Source: Grammothele lineata
Lineage: Eukaryota; Basidiomycota; Agaricomycetes; Polyporales; Polyporaceae
Assembly (NCBI GenBank): GCA_002150815.3
Contig: NDFF03000043.1
Coordinates: 124,001-188,000, forward strand
DNA length: 64,000 nucleotides
Direction of reading: 5' to 3'
Below the pieces are notes generated by a model, which had not been told where the DNA came from, ran no database searches, and saw nothing but the letters and a program-made list of their open reading frames with translations. A program made the translations under genes and the position numbers. Shown one piece after another: positions 1-12,890 of this stretch; position 1 is the stretch's first letter; each line of letters starts with the position of its first letter.

Positions 1-438
1 AAGATGGGTGGAAACCCAGGATCTGCCTGAGTGGGGGGGGGGGGCGTGGCGGTAATGAAGTGCGAAAAATAGATGAGACGGAAGGACACAGTTTGAGTTT
101 TACCGGATGGCCCACGATACAGAATGCTTACGACTTAGACTTACATGACGCGACGCGCTCGATGCGCGCTGCGCACTATGGTAGAGCTTATAGCTACGCA
201 CATAGATGATGGGGCCTCGATGGCTGTCCTTGAACAAAGTAGAGTAGCAGTCGCTACATAGAACAAGTGTAGCATTGGGGATGCGATGTGTGTCCTTCTG
301 TACAGCTAATATGACATTGGATCGTGTACAACAGCAGGGATGGACGTTCGTTGAAGTCGTCTCGCGTCGTGCGTCTGAGCCTGGAGTCCATGTCTCGTTT
401 TCCTCCTCGTCAACCAAGAGTCAAGCCCAAGACCCAGA
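1..438. other. intergenic edge with poly-G run
   Basis: No gene is visible here. The stretch lies downstream of the GCN1 stop codon and probably includes its 3' UTR. It contains a run of 12 G at 33-44. The reading frames present do not resemble a known protein and show no convincing splice pattern. Confidence 0.5.
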
Positions 439-3400
439 TCACTCCGCCATCGCCTTGAGCGCGTCCCGTGCCTCTCGTGCGGGACGAGCAATCGAGGGGC
501 GCTCGTTGCCTGCACTCTCCGTCGCCTTCTGCGCAACCTGCTTTAGGAGACCCAGTCGCTGGAAGATGTTCGAGCTTTGCGGCTCCTCATCGTCATCATC
601 AGGGGAGACAACTGCGCGGATGCAGTGCGACGCGAGTACAGATTGGGGCGTGCCACCGACGAGGTATGTCCTGCATAGAGGGACATGGGTTAACAAATGC
701 GGTGAGAGAAGGCTATACAGTTGCACATACGAGATGATAGGCCTGACGAGTTCGTCGAATTGAGAAAGAGCTGTAAACAGCGCTGCTGTCGACACGTTAT
801 ACGCCTCTGCGAGAGCAGCTTGATTGAGTACCGCGTTTCTTATTTAGACTACGTCACGACGCACCTTCATGCTGCTCCTTGAACGCGTCTGCGGTGAACT
901 CTAAGCACATCTCACGCGCCTTCTCGCCGACGTTCGTGCCAGCGCTCTTTACAACACGCGCGAGGGCGAGCACCAGACTCGCCGCGATCGCGTCCTCGGC
1001 CGCGCCGCGGGCGCCCGTGACGAGCTCTGTGACAACCGGGTCCACGCGCGGCTGGGAGCGCATCAGAACGCTCAAAGCACGGGCGGCGCGAGTGCGCACG
1101 GCTAGGCTCGCAGAGTCGCCGGCGCTCTTGACAAAGGTGCGCTGAAGTTGGGGGAAGAATGGTTTGACGAAGGTCGGGATGCGCTCCAGCATTGTCGTAA
1201 GAGCGCTGAGGATCGCGGACTTGACTGCGGGTGGGTACGTCGTCGCCTGCGTTGCGACACGGATGAGCGGGCCGGTGAACGGAACGACAAACGGCTTGAT
1301 AGCAGCTTCCTCTGTACGCTCGACAAGGTCCCCAATGGCGTACGCGGCTTGTTCGCGCTGCTCGTTGCTGCCCGTTGTAAGACCAGCGATGATGATGGGA
1401 ACCGTTGGGGACACGCCCTTGGGAAGGCTGAAGCCGGGAACATATGTGCCTGGAGCGCCAGTGCTCTCGATAGTACGGCGGAGGGGCACCACCAGGGGCT
1501 CAAGCTCGTCCTTGGGAATCGACTTGACAAACACGTCAAGCGCATGCCACGCAGCTGTATGCACGGATACTTCTCCGTCGTCCAGAAGAGATACCAGTTG
1601 CCGTATCCAATCCACGCGATAGAGCGAATCATCGAGTTCCGAGACTTCGCAGAAGATAGCGAAGAACTCGCAACTGCTTGCTCGGCGCCTTACAGAGTCG
1701 TGTCGTGCCCTTCCTTCATCGTGAGTCGCATGTAGCGATGATGTACCGAATTTCACGCACCATTCCAGAAGTAACAGCATCAGCGTATTAAGACCTTCAG
1801 CATCACATACAGACGACAAGGACGACTTGATAGCTTCATCAACAGCATCCTTGAGCTCTTCGTCCTCTCGGACTTCCGTTCCCTCGTGCATTTTAACAAG
1901 CGCATTCAGGATAGTCGTTAGACGCCTGCTGAGAGCGGAACCGGCCACGGACACCAGCGAAGCTAGAGCACGCGCATTGAACGCGGACATCGGAAGAGCC
2001 GTCAAGGTAGGAATGAGGATAGGGAATACCGTAGAAGCTCGGACCTGAAACAGAAGTGAGTCATCATTGCATGAACTTGAGTCAAGTGTAGACGTACAGC
2101 CATAACTTCTTTGAGAGCCTGAAGCGCCGTCCCAGAGCTCTGCCCAGGTTGACGAAGTGCTTCTAATAGAGTAGGGATCGTCTCATCGATAGCCCGGGCG
2201 CCGATGTGCTCTTGAAGCGTATCGAACGCTTGCGCAGCAGCGGCGCGCACACTGGCTTCGTCGTCCACCAGAGCGGCGCGGACCATAACGATGATCTCGT
2301 CCTCTTGGCCTTCGCGTTGATTGTCTGTCGTGCTGACCCTACAATAACTCGTGAGAGCAAGGTGACGTAACACCTAACGCAACGTACATGAGCTCGGAAA
2401 GCATGAGGCAGACACCCTCGCGTTTGCGTGGATCGCTTGAGTTGGCGTTGGTGCGCAACGTTGCAACGATTTCCGACAAGAGTTTCTCCCCTGACTTGCG
2501 GCAGAGTTCTGTGACGGTACGGCCGGCAGTCTGATCAAGGCGTCAGGGGTCTCATATTTGGACGATCAATATGATACTGACCTCCTGCCCGTCTCCCTCG
2601 TTGCTGGTAAGCAAGAAGATGATCTGGTTGAGAAGCTCTGGCAAGATTTCGCGCACTACGGAGCGATCAGTATGGTGTTCTCAAAGCAGAAGGCTAGATC
2701 ATACCTGTCCTCGGCGTATTGTGTACCAACGCTTTCCAGATATGGACCGACGATTGGCGGACGACGTTGACAGCGTCCTGGCGGGCGAGATAGAGAGCTG
2801 CGAGGATACGATCGCGGCGCTCCTGTCCGAGTACCTCCACCAACGCTTTGCGAGACGTTTCGGCGAGCGCAGTCTCTTCGGCTTCTTCGTCTTCCTCGAT
2901 CTCGGCCTTCCCACTGATGCCGGACACCTTGAATAAAAGTTCTCCGACAAGCGTGATGGAAGATTGCTGAGTAGATGATTGTCAGGGCTGATTTCCCGCA
3001 TGGGAAGTTTAGCACTTACCCTGATACGCCAACCAGGATCGAACATGCCGCGCTCCAGCTCGGGAAGGAGCAAATCGATTGCCTTGTTCGAGTAGTTGTT
3101 GACCATCATGCGGCCTGCGCGCATCGCTGCGTCCCGGACATAGTCTTCGGTGTCTGAGAGACCGCTGAGAATGGGCGGGATGATCTTGGGTAGGTGAGGC
3201 TGGAAACGTGCTCCGAACGTCGCGGGCAGGAAGACGAGCAGCGACATAAAGCCTTCTCTGACTGTGCTGCGTGGGGACTGGGCGTTCGCAATGATGTCCG
3301 GAAGAAGGCCTTCCATACGCTCCATACCCAGACCGGCGAGAACTTCACTCAAACCTTGCGCTGCACCTTGACGATCAACTCCTGACGTGTCAGTCTTGAG

Positions 3401-6400
3401 TGTTCGCAGTAAGCCAGGAACGAGATCGGGGAAGTGAATCTCTCCGAGACGTTCGACGAGAGTTCCAAGAGCCTTCGCTGCTGTTGCACGAGCTTCCGGG
3501 ACAGGATCGACCAAAACGATATGCACCATAGGTAATAGACGGGAGAGGTACGGGACGAAGTCCTTTGAATCCGTCAGTGATGCGAGATTCCCAACGATCT
3601 GGGCAGCCTTCTTCTTGGTATCAGCTCCTCGCTCGCGCAAACCACGCTCGATAATCGGGATGACCTAGAAGGTGTTCAGGATACAGCGACCATACTCAGA
3701 TGGGTACGACGTACCAGAGCCAAAGACGAGTGATCGATGTAGTGCATGAATGACGTCTTGATGAGAGCAGAAAGGGCATTTGGCGTCTTCGCGGGGTCCA
3801 CCATCGCTTTGAGGAACACAGGCACAAGAGACTGGATCTCGGGGTTGCTGATGACCTCCCCGAACTGCTTCAACGACTTGTTTGCAGCCGCGCGGACTTG
3901 GGCATGAGAGTCAGTGAGTACGCCGGTAAGGCGAGGGATGACGATGGGAAGAGACTGGGACAGTTGCTTGGGAGCACAGTACGCCATCATACCGAGCAGC
4001 TCGATAGAACCTTTCTTTGTCCGCCATTGCTTCTCGTCAAGACCAGAAAGGAGAGAGGGCAGAACGGTCTTGAGACCGTATCCGGACATGTTCGCCATGA
4101 TGACCCGCGCGGTATCTTGAGTGGCTTCGCGGACATCTGGAGTACCGTCGCCAAATGCGTTGAGCAGAAGGGGTAGGATATGGATGACGTATGGTTCGAA
4201 GAGACGGCTCAGTGTGCTGGTGAACGTCTCGAACGCGAACATAGCTCCTTGGCGAGGTTCAAAACGCTTCTTGTCGTCAGCAGCAGCACGGAGGCGATCG
4301 ATGATGTTATATTCCTTGATTGCAGATATGCCAAGCCCCTTGACGACACCTGCGAGACCATAAGCCGCACCGCGGCGCGCAGCGTACGAAGGAGAGTTGC
4401 AAAGTTCGTCCAGGAGGCGGTCGACCAGTTGCGAGGGCGGCGACTTCATGACCTTCACAAGCGGTGAGAGACACTCCGAGACGGCCATCTGAACTTGCTC
4501 GGCCGGCGTCTTCAGGGCACCAACCAACCTCTCCACGATCGCTGGCAAGCGAGAATCGGCAGGGTCCAAGTGTCGCGCGACGCGACCAATAAGGATGACG
4601 ACAGCCTCTTTGATCTGGTCAGACTTCTCCGTCGCCGTACCCGCGTTCGCGAGCTCAGCTTCAAACATGGCGATGAGCTCAGGAAGACGTGTTGAGCCAT
4701 GCAGATCGATGACCTTGGACCCGCAACGAAGCATTCCTTGGCGAACGTCAGAGTGAAGGTCTCCAAGCGCCTGGTCCTGGATGAGGAACTTAAAGAATGG
4801 CTCGATATCCTCGGGGGTGAATGCAGGGGCGAGTAGCTCGAATGCGCGAGACAGCGCCACTCGTGCTGGCCACGGGTCTGTCCTGCCTACACTTGATGCG
4901 ATGAGCATGCCCTACAGCATTAACGTTAGAGCAACATTGGCATGACGTCAGAGAGGTACGTACGTATTGATCGAATTCTGGTGCGAGAACCTTCGCCTGT
5001 CATACAACGCCATTCAGTTCACAGATAACAAAGTCTGCGATTATTTTTGACATACCTTCTCCCGATAGAAATCTTGCAGGATCGACAGTACCTTGCTGAT
5101 GGACGCCGGCCAATACTCGATAGTAGCTTCGGAAAGGGCCGTGGCTGTAGACGAGCGTACGTATGCGTTCTCGTGTTCTGGAGGTGCACATTCATTTTAG
5201 TTCCAGAAGAAGTTTGACGGGACGTACCGAGATACGGGAGAAGTTCTTGGAGGAAACCTTCTGGTACGTCGAGACCATTGTCTTCCCAAACGTGGTTCGC
5301 CAACCGAGCGTTCTGTTCGTCCTCATCGTGGCAAGCGATCCATAGCTCTGAGGACCAATCGAGGTCCGTGATATCGAAAGGCTGAAACAGACTTAGCACA
5401 TTTTAGCCGGTGTTAACTTGGTCATGGCCCGTACCTGAAGCGCCTGTAAGCATAACGTCCGAACATACACCTCTTGGTAGAGCGTCCCGCGCAGGAGCTC
5501 CGACACTTCTTCTCGAGTGGCATTCCCTGCGACAGCCTGGCCGATGTCGATGAGCGCCGAGGACGCGTCCTTCGCAAGCTTCGGTTGATGGCGGATGGCA
5601 TGGATGAGGTCGCGAACAGTGCCGACACGCGGGTAAGTCGCGTCCGAAACTGGAGTAGATTTGAGCCGTGTTAAAACCAAAGCGCATATAGCCACCTACA
5701 TTCTCCGCAGTGGAATTTGATGATGTCAAGCGAGAGTGCGATTTGCTCGAGCGGGTCGTCTTCTTCCCCGATGGCGATACCGCCCTTCACGAGTACCTGG
5801 CTGAGAAGAGGGGAGGCGTAGCCGTACGTGGCAGTATCAAACGGTGTCTGTTCTGACAATGTCCGCAAGCGATACAGCACACGGATTACCAAGGCTACGA
5901 AGATGTCAATGAAGAGAGAGGAAGGGAGCGCTTAGAGACGTACAGTTCAAAGGCTCGATGGTGAAATCTTCTGGGATGCCCTCCATCTCAAAGCTACGCA
6001 GCGTAGCTACGCCGACCCATTTCCGATAGCTGTCTAGCCGGTCCGAGCAGCATTCAGAGAGCATCTATGCGTGTATCTTGTCAGTATGGAGCTTACCAAG
6101 TAGTGGTCAGACACCCTCACCAGGTAAGTCACAAAGGGCTGCTCCCCTACAAGCGGGATCGCCTTTCCGAACGTGCCCTCGCGCATCAGACTCGCGAGAG
6201 GCGCAACGAACGCACTCAGCTGCTCGACCTGTGCACGCACTAGGCTGTGGACTAGATTTAGTCCCTGCTCTATCCGCGCCTTGATCGCGACGACGCGCGC
6301 ACGAACGACAGCCTCTTTCTCGAGCTGCGCCTGCACGAGCGCTTGATCTTGCTTCGAGAGGGTCGTCGTCGCCTTCTTCGACGCTAGCGACTTGCGTACC

Positions 6401-9400
6401 TCAGCCTCCCACTGGGCGTCCTTGTATCCCTTGCCCTTCTTCTGGGGCGCTTCTTCCTTCTTCGTTGCGAGGACTAGTTTGCGCGGAGTCAGCCGTGACT
6501 CGAAGAATGGAGGTATGAGCGAACGCACCGTCGACATACGTCTGCCCCTCTGGCGTCGCCCAGATGGCGATGTCGTCTTCTGTCAGAGTTTGTACATCTT
6601 CCGGTCTTAGGTCCGAACGGATCCGGTCCACAACCTTGGGAAGTACGGCATCGGGTGCGACGAACACCAGCGTCGTAATTGCACGGTATCCGGCTTCAGC
6701 GAAACCAGGTGCGGGCTGAACATAATTTGCAATCAGATCGGCAGCTGGTGCAGAACGCATCGAGCAAGACGTACTTTCGCCGCTACGCTGATAGCACTGA
6801 AGACCTTCTCCAGAATCGCGTCCGCGTGCCCGCTGACGAGCTCGTGCGGGTCCACGCGCGCTTTCTGGCACAGCTCAATCCAGACTTGGCGTATATTCCC
6901 AGCTGGGAACATCCGTCAATCGATGTGTACTTTTCCGCACGAGTACAGAAAAGCTTACAAGGTCCAGGATGGTGTGCAACCAGGACCCAGTCCCACAACA
7001 TCCTCTGCTTGATATCGGCCGGGCAATCTACGGCGAATGCCGCGCAGGCGAGCTCAAGCGCCGGAAGGCGCGCCTCTTTGCTCGCCGTGTTCTCCGTCTC
7101 TTCTCCAGCCTTCGCCGGGGGCGATTTGTCGCGGGACAGGTACGAAGCACACGCAGCGAGGACGGAGGTGTTTACATGTTCTGGAAGTGTGCTTGTGAGC
7201 CGCTCGACGGTGTTTAACGTGGATCGACGGATTGATGGGAAGGAGCTTTCGATAGTGAGGTGCAGCAAAATAGAACCAAGGAGCGTGCTGAGAGCGGAAC
7301 GGCAAGCCCATCAGCGCTTGTGGGCAATCGAGACTGCGAGAAGGACGTACCGAGACTGCTCATTTTCCATGATCTGGTCCTTGAAGTATGACAGGACCGC
7401 CTCGGTGGCACGTAAGAGCCATCTCTCGTCCTCTTCGCCGCCGAGCTTTTGGTACACTTTGTCCCACAAGAGGAACGATGGCTTCGGATTCGCAGTACAC
7501 ATGCCTTGAAGGTTAGCATTCTGGGAGATGACGTCATCTATTCACGGTGCGACCTCAAGTAAGCAAGTCATTGCAGTAAGAATGGGGGCTGAACATACCG
7601 AATTGCTTAGACCGAGCAAGTGGTCCCAGGAGGATGGCAGCAGCAACGTATCCTTCCAACGCTCCCGCAGTTGCACCGAGAGGGTTCGCCGTAACGGCCT
7701 TAAGGTTCGCTTCGAATGCCGGAAGGATCGCCTTGGAGAACGCCACGGCTGTGGGAGACAGCGCATCCTCGAGCTCCCATAGCGCACTGCCCACAAGCGA
7801 ACAAAATGCCCGGCGGACCACAGGTTTAGCGCTCGTCATCTCTTTCGCCGCAACGTTCACAGCGTCACTTGGAAGCGCGGCCTCAGCCTTGAGGCAGCAT
7901 ACGAGGTGCGGCGTGAGTGACAACGCGAGCGCCGCCATCGCAGCGTCGTGGGTCTCCTTCGCGAGAAGCGGTAGCGCAATCTTGATCACTGTCGAGGATA
8001 CCGACTCTGAGGGCGGGAGGTCCCCGAGCATGGTGAAGAGCGACACGCGGTGGTCGGGCCCCGCGGTCTTTCCTGACTTCGGGAGCGCGAGAAGCTCGGT
8101 AGCTGTGTGCTCGAGGTCCGCAGGTCCGCTCGTCAATCGGATGAGCACCCTGAAAAGTGCCACAGAGCCTGCGCGGACCACAGCGTTCGAGGACTTGGCG
8201 CTATTGAGGGTAGGTGTGAGAAGCTTTCGGAAAGCCTCACTCGAGAGGGGATGAGCATAGCCCGGGAGAAAATCCGCAATGACTGGGCTGATGTCAACGA
8301 CAAGTCCGATCGAACATGCATAGATCGAACGACTGACCGTTAAGTGAGATTTCGGGGGACCTCAGCAACGCTTTCTCCATTGCGGGGAGGATGGTCGAGA
8401 TGAAGTCCTCGGCCGTTACGCACGTGTGGACAAAATCATGGAGTGCTGTCTGCGAATCGTATCAATCTTGTTGCTCGCAAAGGAGGAGATTGGTACGAAC
8501 CGATACATGCGAGGAGACTGGGGTCCTGGACATCAAGACAGAGGAAGCGTAGAGTTGTAGCACATCGGTCTGATGAACGAGTCATTAACAAATCTTCTAC
8601 ACGTCGTCGTTGCACCGATACATACTTTGACAGAAGGGTCTATCTCTTTCAGTTTCTCATCCTTGACGTTCTTCAGCCGGATGGTAACGTCGACAGAGAT
8701 GCCCAAGAGCGGGACTACTGCCAGTGGTGATGGTAGAGTCTTTGTCAATTTCAGCAGCGTCTTCATTACGGTAGACAGTTTCTCTGGGCTCTTTCATCGA
8801 CATGAGCAGATTCCTGCCAGATAAAATATTCACTTACATGTCGAAGAGTGCGCCTCGCGCGTACGAGGGCGCTCTTGTGGATAGACTTCTTCCCCGGAGT
8901 TGAAGGATCAAGGAGCATGTCGATGAGTGACGCCATGATTCCCAAGAGGACAGGCCAGGCACGAGAAGTTGTAAACTCCGGATTGCTCTCGAGGCATGTG
9001 ACATAGAGTCCACAGCACCAGCTGAGGAGGACGAAGATGTCTGCTGCAGCATGTGAACTGGACGACAGGTGTTAGGAATATAGACGATGAATGCAGATGG
9101 AAACAGCAGGAAAAGGGGTGTAATGCTGGTGGGTCTGAATAGACGCAGTCAGTGGGTACTCACCTGGAACGCTTTTGTATCCTTCCAACCTCCTGCGACA
9201 TCCACCCAAGAACCTGCTCCGTAACGCCGAATTTGCTCTCGTCTGGCTCCCCTTGTGGTGTGCCTCGCAGCTCATCTCGGCGCACCATGGTCATACCCAC
9301 CAGTTCCACCGCTTCTCGTGAGTCGGCGTCGATATAGCGAGGATAAGTTGATGTAAGGAGCTTGAAAACGTCCATGATTTGCGAGAGGCTGAGATCTACC

Positions 9401-9674
9401 CCGCGATCTGCGTGAATATACGCTCTGCAGACCACACCAATGGCATGTACACACCTCCGTGTTTTGCGAGGACGAGCAGCTCTTCTCTAAGGAATTGTAT
9501 GCGCGCCTTCGTGCTGCTCGTGAATAGCCTAGTCTGCGCGGCCTGCATCGCTCCTGGCCAGTCCTTTAGGATGTTTTCTCGACGCCATCCCGGCCCCGCG
9601 GTGTTCGAATCGTCGTCATCGTCGTCAGAGCGGGAGGTTGAAGCTATCCAGGACTCTATCTCAGGCCTCCCCAT
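439..9674 (-). CDS. GCN1: GCN1, activator of the eIF2-alpha kinase GCN2 (HEAT-repeat scaffold)
   Basis: Gcn1 is a giant HEAT-repeat protein that sits on stalled or colliding ribosomes and hands uncharged-tRNA signals to the kinase Gcn2 in general amino-acid control. The coding blocks run on the - strand with many short introns and add up to roughly 2,600-2,750 residues, matching the yeast protein (about 2,670). The N-terminal block (9160-9674) has the family pattern STKARIQFLREELL followed by RYIDADSREAVELVG. The block at 3676-4908 is the eEF3-like HEAT region (AARRGAAYGLAGVVKGLG, EKQWRTKKGSIELLG). The block at 2694-3640 carries VRQSSVHIWKALVHNTPRT, in the conserved Gcn2-contacting C-terminal half. 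The last repeats end at 439. The start is taken as the Met at 9674. This gives an acidic leader with six Asp in a row, so a start further in (the Met of AMQAAQTRL) is possible. The gene is divergent from the GGPP synthase gene, 319 bp away. Confidence 0.93.
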
Positions 9675-9993
9675 AGTGTGTAGAGAAAGGAGGCGGAGAC
9701 TCAGAGAGCGGTCGAATACGAGGCGAGCGACTCGTCCGCGACTTCGAGTCGATTACGGCTCCGCGCGTCGCGGAAAATGTCGAGCCCTAACCCTAGCATC
9801 GATGACTCCCGGGCCGTAGACGCTTTCCGCGCGGACCGGAGAATCCAAGGAGACCTCGCCGAGGGGACTCATCTCGGCAACACACAGCTTTCCTCCTCCA
9901 TCCACTGTCGCGAGGTTTCCACAAGGAAACCATAACTCATCCTATTCCTCATTCCGACATCACCAAACTGCTTTGCAACATATCTCTTTGGCT
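9675..9993. promoter_or_regulatory. divergent promoter region, GCN1 / GGPP synthase
   Basis: This 319-bp spacer separates two divergent start codons and must hold both promoters. No TATA box is obvious on either strand. Pyrimidine-rich stretches precede the ATG at 9994. Confidence 0.5.
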
Positions 9994-11453
9994 ATGTCGA
10001 GCTCTCAGCTATCGTTGAACGTCCGCGACATCCTAGCATCATCAGAATCATGGTCGGAAGCGAATGAAAGGGTAAGTCTTGCTTTTATTACATGATGCAT
10101 GGTCAGTCAACTTCAGAAAGCTGTAGGCCTTGCTAGAGCCCTTCACACATATCTTCTCTATCCCTGGGAAGGAGATCAGAAGCCATATGATCGATGCCTT
10201 CAACACCTGGCTCAACGTCCCTCAGGACAAGTTGAAAGTCATCTCCAAGGTGGTCAGCATGTTGCACACAGCGAGTCTTCTGTGAGTTCTGGCACATGTT
10301 GATTGTTATTCTCTGATGTGACTCAAGCACAGTGTAGACGACATCGAAGATGACGCGCAGCTGCGAAGAGGGGCGCCAGGTGAGTCACTGTCGTCTTCGC
10401 GAGTTGTCCCCTTCCTCAAGAGCACACAGTCGCGCACAAGATATATGGGATACCTCAGACGATCAATTCCGCAAATTACGTCTACTTCAAGGCGTATCAA
10501 GAATTGTTCGCTCTCCGGTCTGGAGTGGGCGTGGACGAAGTTCCTTCCCCAAGCGGCCCCAAAGAGCGGTTAATCCCTTTCAAGGAGCTGGACCGTATTG
10601 TCACAGGCAGGTTAGATTCCATAGCGCGTGCGCAGCTCGCTTACGCTGTGTTTAATACCATCAGCTGAGCTCATGTCTCTGCATCGAGGTCAAGGTCTCG
10701 AGCTTCTCTGGCGAGATTCATTGGCGTGTCCCACCGAGGAGGAGTACGTTGCCATGGTCAACAACAGTTCGCATATTTCACTTGTCTTGCCTGTCGATGG
10801 CCGCGTGACTCGTGTGCGAGCAGAGACTGGAGGCCTCCTTCGCGTTGCGATCAAGCTGATGATGGCATGCTCGACCACGAACATCGACATGTACGCTTCT
10901 TGGTTTCCGTAACACATACCCTTGTGTCTGATCAAACCCCATAGTGACTACGTGCCTCTTGTGAACCTGATCGGTGTTCACTTCCAAATCCGAGACGACT
11001 GTATGAACTTGCAGAGCACGCAGGTCTGCACATGTAGCAAGCTCGCGGTCCTCGGTCGCTAATGAGGCTTTGATTCCTAGTATGCAGACAATAAAGGCTT
11101 CGCGGAGGATCTTACGGAGGGCAAGTTCTCTTTCCCTGTCGTGCATGGGATTCACGCAGATACCTCCAATCGTCAAATCCTTAGTAAGTCTTCCGGGCCC
11201 TTTCCTTCCGCAGAAGTCTCACGTTTCGCGTTCGTTGCTAGACGTCCTGCAAAAGCGCCCAAATACTCCAACACTCAAGAAGCACACAATTACCTACCTC
11301 AGGGACCATACCAAATCTTTCGACTACACCTTGGACGTAATGGACGACCTTGAGGCGCAAATACGTGCTGAGATCACGCGGCTTGGCGGAAACCTGAAGC
11401 TGGAAAAGATCATCGACCTCTTGCACGTAGACCGGCCCAAGCCGGATTCATGA
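9994..11453 (+). CDS. geranylgeranyl diphosphate synthase
   Basis: This is a trans-prenyltransferase that condenses isopentenyl diphosphate with farnesyl diphosphate to give GGPP, the precursor for protein prenylation, diterpenes and related products. The first exon (9994-10071, 26 codons) ends before GTAAGT. The next begins at 10127 and reads [19 protein letters not shown], the usual N-terminal motif of fungal GGPP synthases. The first aspartate-rich motif appears as [16 protein letters not shown] (about 10270-10370, across an intron). The second is [11 protein letters not shown] (about 10985-11020), with Cys where many homologues have Tyr. The motif [14 protein letters not shown] lies between them. 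The protein ends [11 protein letters not shown] at 11453 and is about 310 residues, normal for the short fungal type (yeast Bts1 is 335). No terpene cyclase or cytochrome P450 lies nearby, so a housekeeping role is more likely than a secondary-metabolite cluster. Confidence 0.93.
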
Positions 11454-11750
11454 TACCCTCGTACTGCCTATACAATCAATATCTTGTACTCATCCGTAGA
11501 TGTCTGTTTGCATGTTCCAGCAAGCTCGCTGGTTTCCCACGCTTGGTCACACATATGCACGTCGAACCACTACAACAACTTGATATTCCGATCCATCGCG
11601 TATACTCGAACATGCACAACAACATCAGCGCCCGCGCGCTGGTCAGCACCCCCTCCCCGTCGTCGCCTCAGTAACGCTTGTGGGTTATTTGATTTGAAGT
11701 CTTCAAGGGGCACTGCCAGCAAGCAGGCCCCGAAGCCGCATCCGTACTCC

Positions 11751-11784
11751 CAATGGCGTAATTCTTCGCAGAATTACACCATTG
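11751..11784. repeat. short inverted repeat (hairpin) downstream of GGPP synthase
   Basis: Arms of 15 bases (11751-11765 and 11770-11784) enclose the four-base loop TCGC, with a single C/A mismatch. It lies 300 bp past the GGPP synthase stop. It could be a 3' UTR or termination structure, or part of the putative minus-strand transcript described for 11858-12138. Confidence 0.5.
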
Positions 11785-11857
11785 AGTAATTACGACTGGG
11801 TGTAGCCATAAAGTATGAGCACTTCAGACCAGAAAATGATGAAGGAACTCAAACTCA

Positions 11858-12138
11858 CATGAACACGTCAAGAGAGAAACGGCGTTGGCGTACAATGGGT
11901 GGGAGTGAAAGCATTGGGGCGGGCCTGGCGGTAGCTGGTGCGCCAAAGCGTTGATACTAGCACTAGAGGCGACGCGTTCGATCAGTCAAACTTGCATGAA
12001 CAGCAACCGGAACTCCAACCACTTACCCGAACCGATGTAGCCCCCGATGGAGAGGTTGAGGAAACCGAGCCGAGAGAGGTTGGGAGAGACGGTGTGAGAA
12101 GGAATGATGAGAAATGTTGCTTGTGAGCCAGTTTTATA
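11858..12138 (-). other. possible unannotated spliced transcript with TATA box (minus strand)
   Basis: On the - strand a TATAAAAC box (plus positions 12131-12138) is followed by a good donor GTAAGT (plus 12021-12026) and an acceptor ending CTAG at 11963, giving a 64-bp intron. Downstream lies an ATG at 11914 that opens a short frame starting MLSLPPIVRQRRFSLDVF, which runs into a second donor GTGAGT at 11858. The next exon could not be settled: several acceptors give different short tails. This may be a small gene, an mRNA-like noncoding RNA or chance. Confidence 0.25.
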
Positions 12139-12890
12139 CCTTCCAACAGCTCATGGAACGGGCTCTCACTGGCTCCCTAACAGAACGTATGCTGAAGCCT
12201 GCAGGGATGCTGCGGCAACCCGTGACGATGGTTCGAAGACTCAGAACACTCGGAGACAGAGAGATACCTACTAGACTTGCGTGCGCTGCGGTAGGCCGTG
12301 AGTCCTCTAGAGGTACAAGTCAGGACAGCTGACTGGGTGCTGCAGCACTTTGCCGCTTCTCAGAAAGGAGCGACGGCAGCAGCTGACGCAGCCCTCTGAA
12401 CTTCCTCTGCGCGGCGTGCTCGGCAGGTCCAAGAGAAGCAGTGCGGATACTGAACTTCGCGCGGTGTTTCCCATCGATCGCTGCTACGGCAGGTTCGTTG
12501 AGCGGCACACTGGCAACTTGCAAGTCACCTGGTGCGTAAGCTCACTCAGGCTCATTCGCGGTCCCAGAAAGTCAAAGTCAAAGTCTTCAGTGAACGTTCG
12601 GAGGGACATCGACATCAATGCTGTCTATCGTACAAAGTTCGCTACTAGTGATACAGATACAAATGCCTATGCAAGGAAGAGTACGCGTGCGGGGACCCAG
12701 GGGAAGACCGGAGGGCTACCACTGCGCCTAGTGCGGAGCGGCGGCACGAACAAGAGGAGGAAGTCCAACAGTCGCTGCAGTCGATCGATAACAAAGGAAG
12801 GAAGCGGACGCGCCTGACGCGCGTCCATTCGAACTCCATCCCGAACGCAGGGCGAATATGCCGCATTGGGCGCGTTAGACACTTATGTGG

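Noticed and set aside
9675..9868. Extension of GCN1 upstream of the Met at 9674, beginning MSPLGEVSLDSP or MLGLGLDIFRDA
   Set aside because: These frames hit stop codons before reaching the GCN1 frame and no good splice joins them to it.
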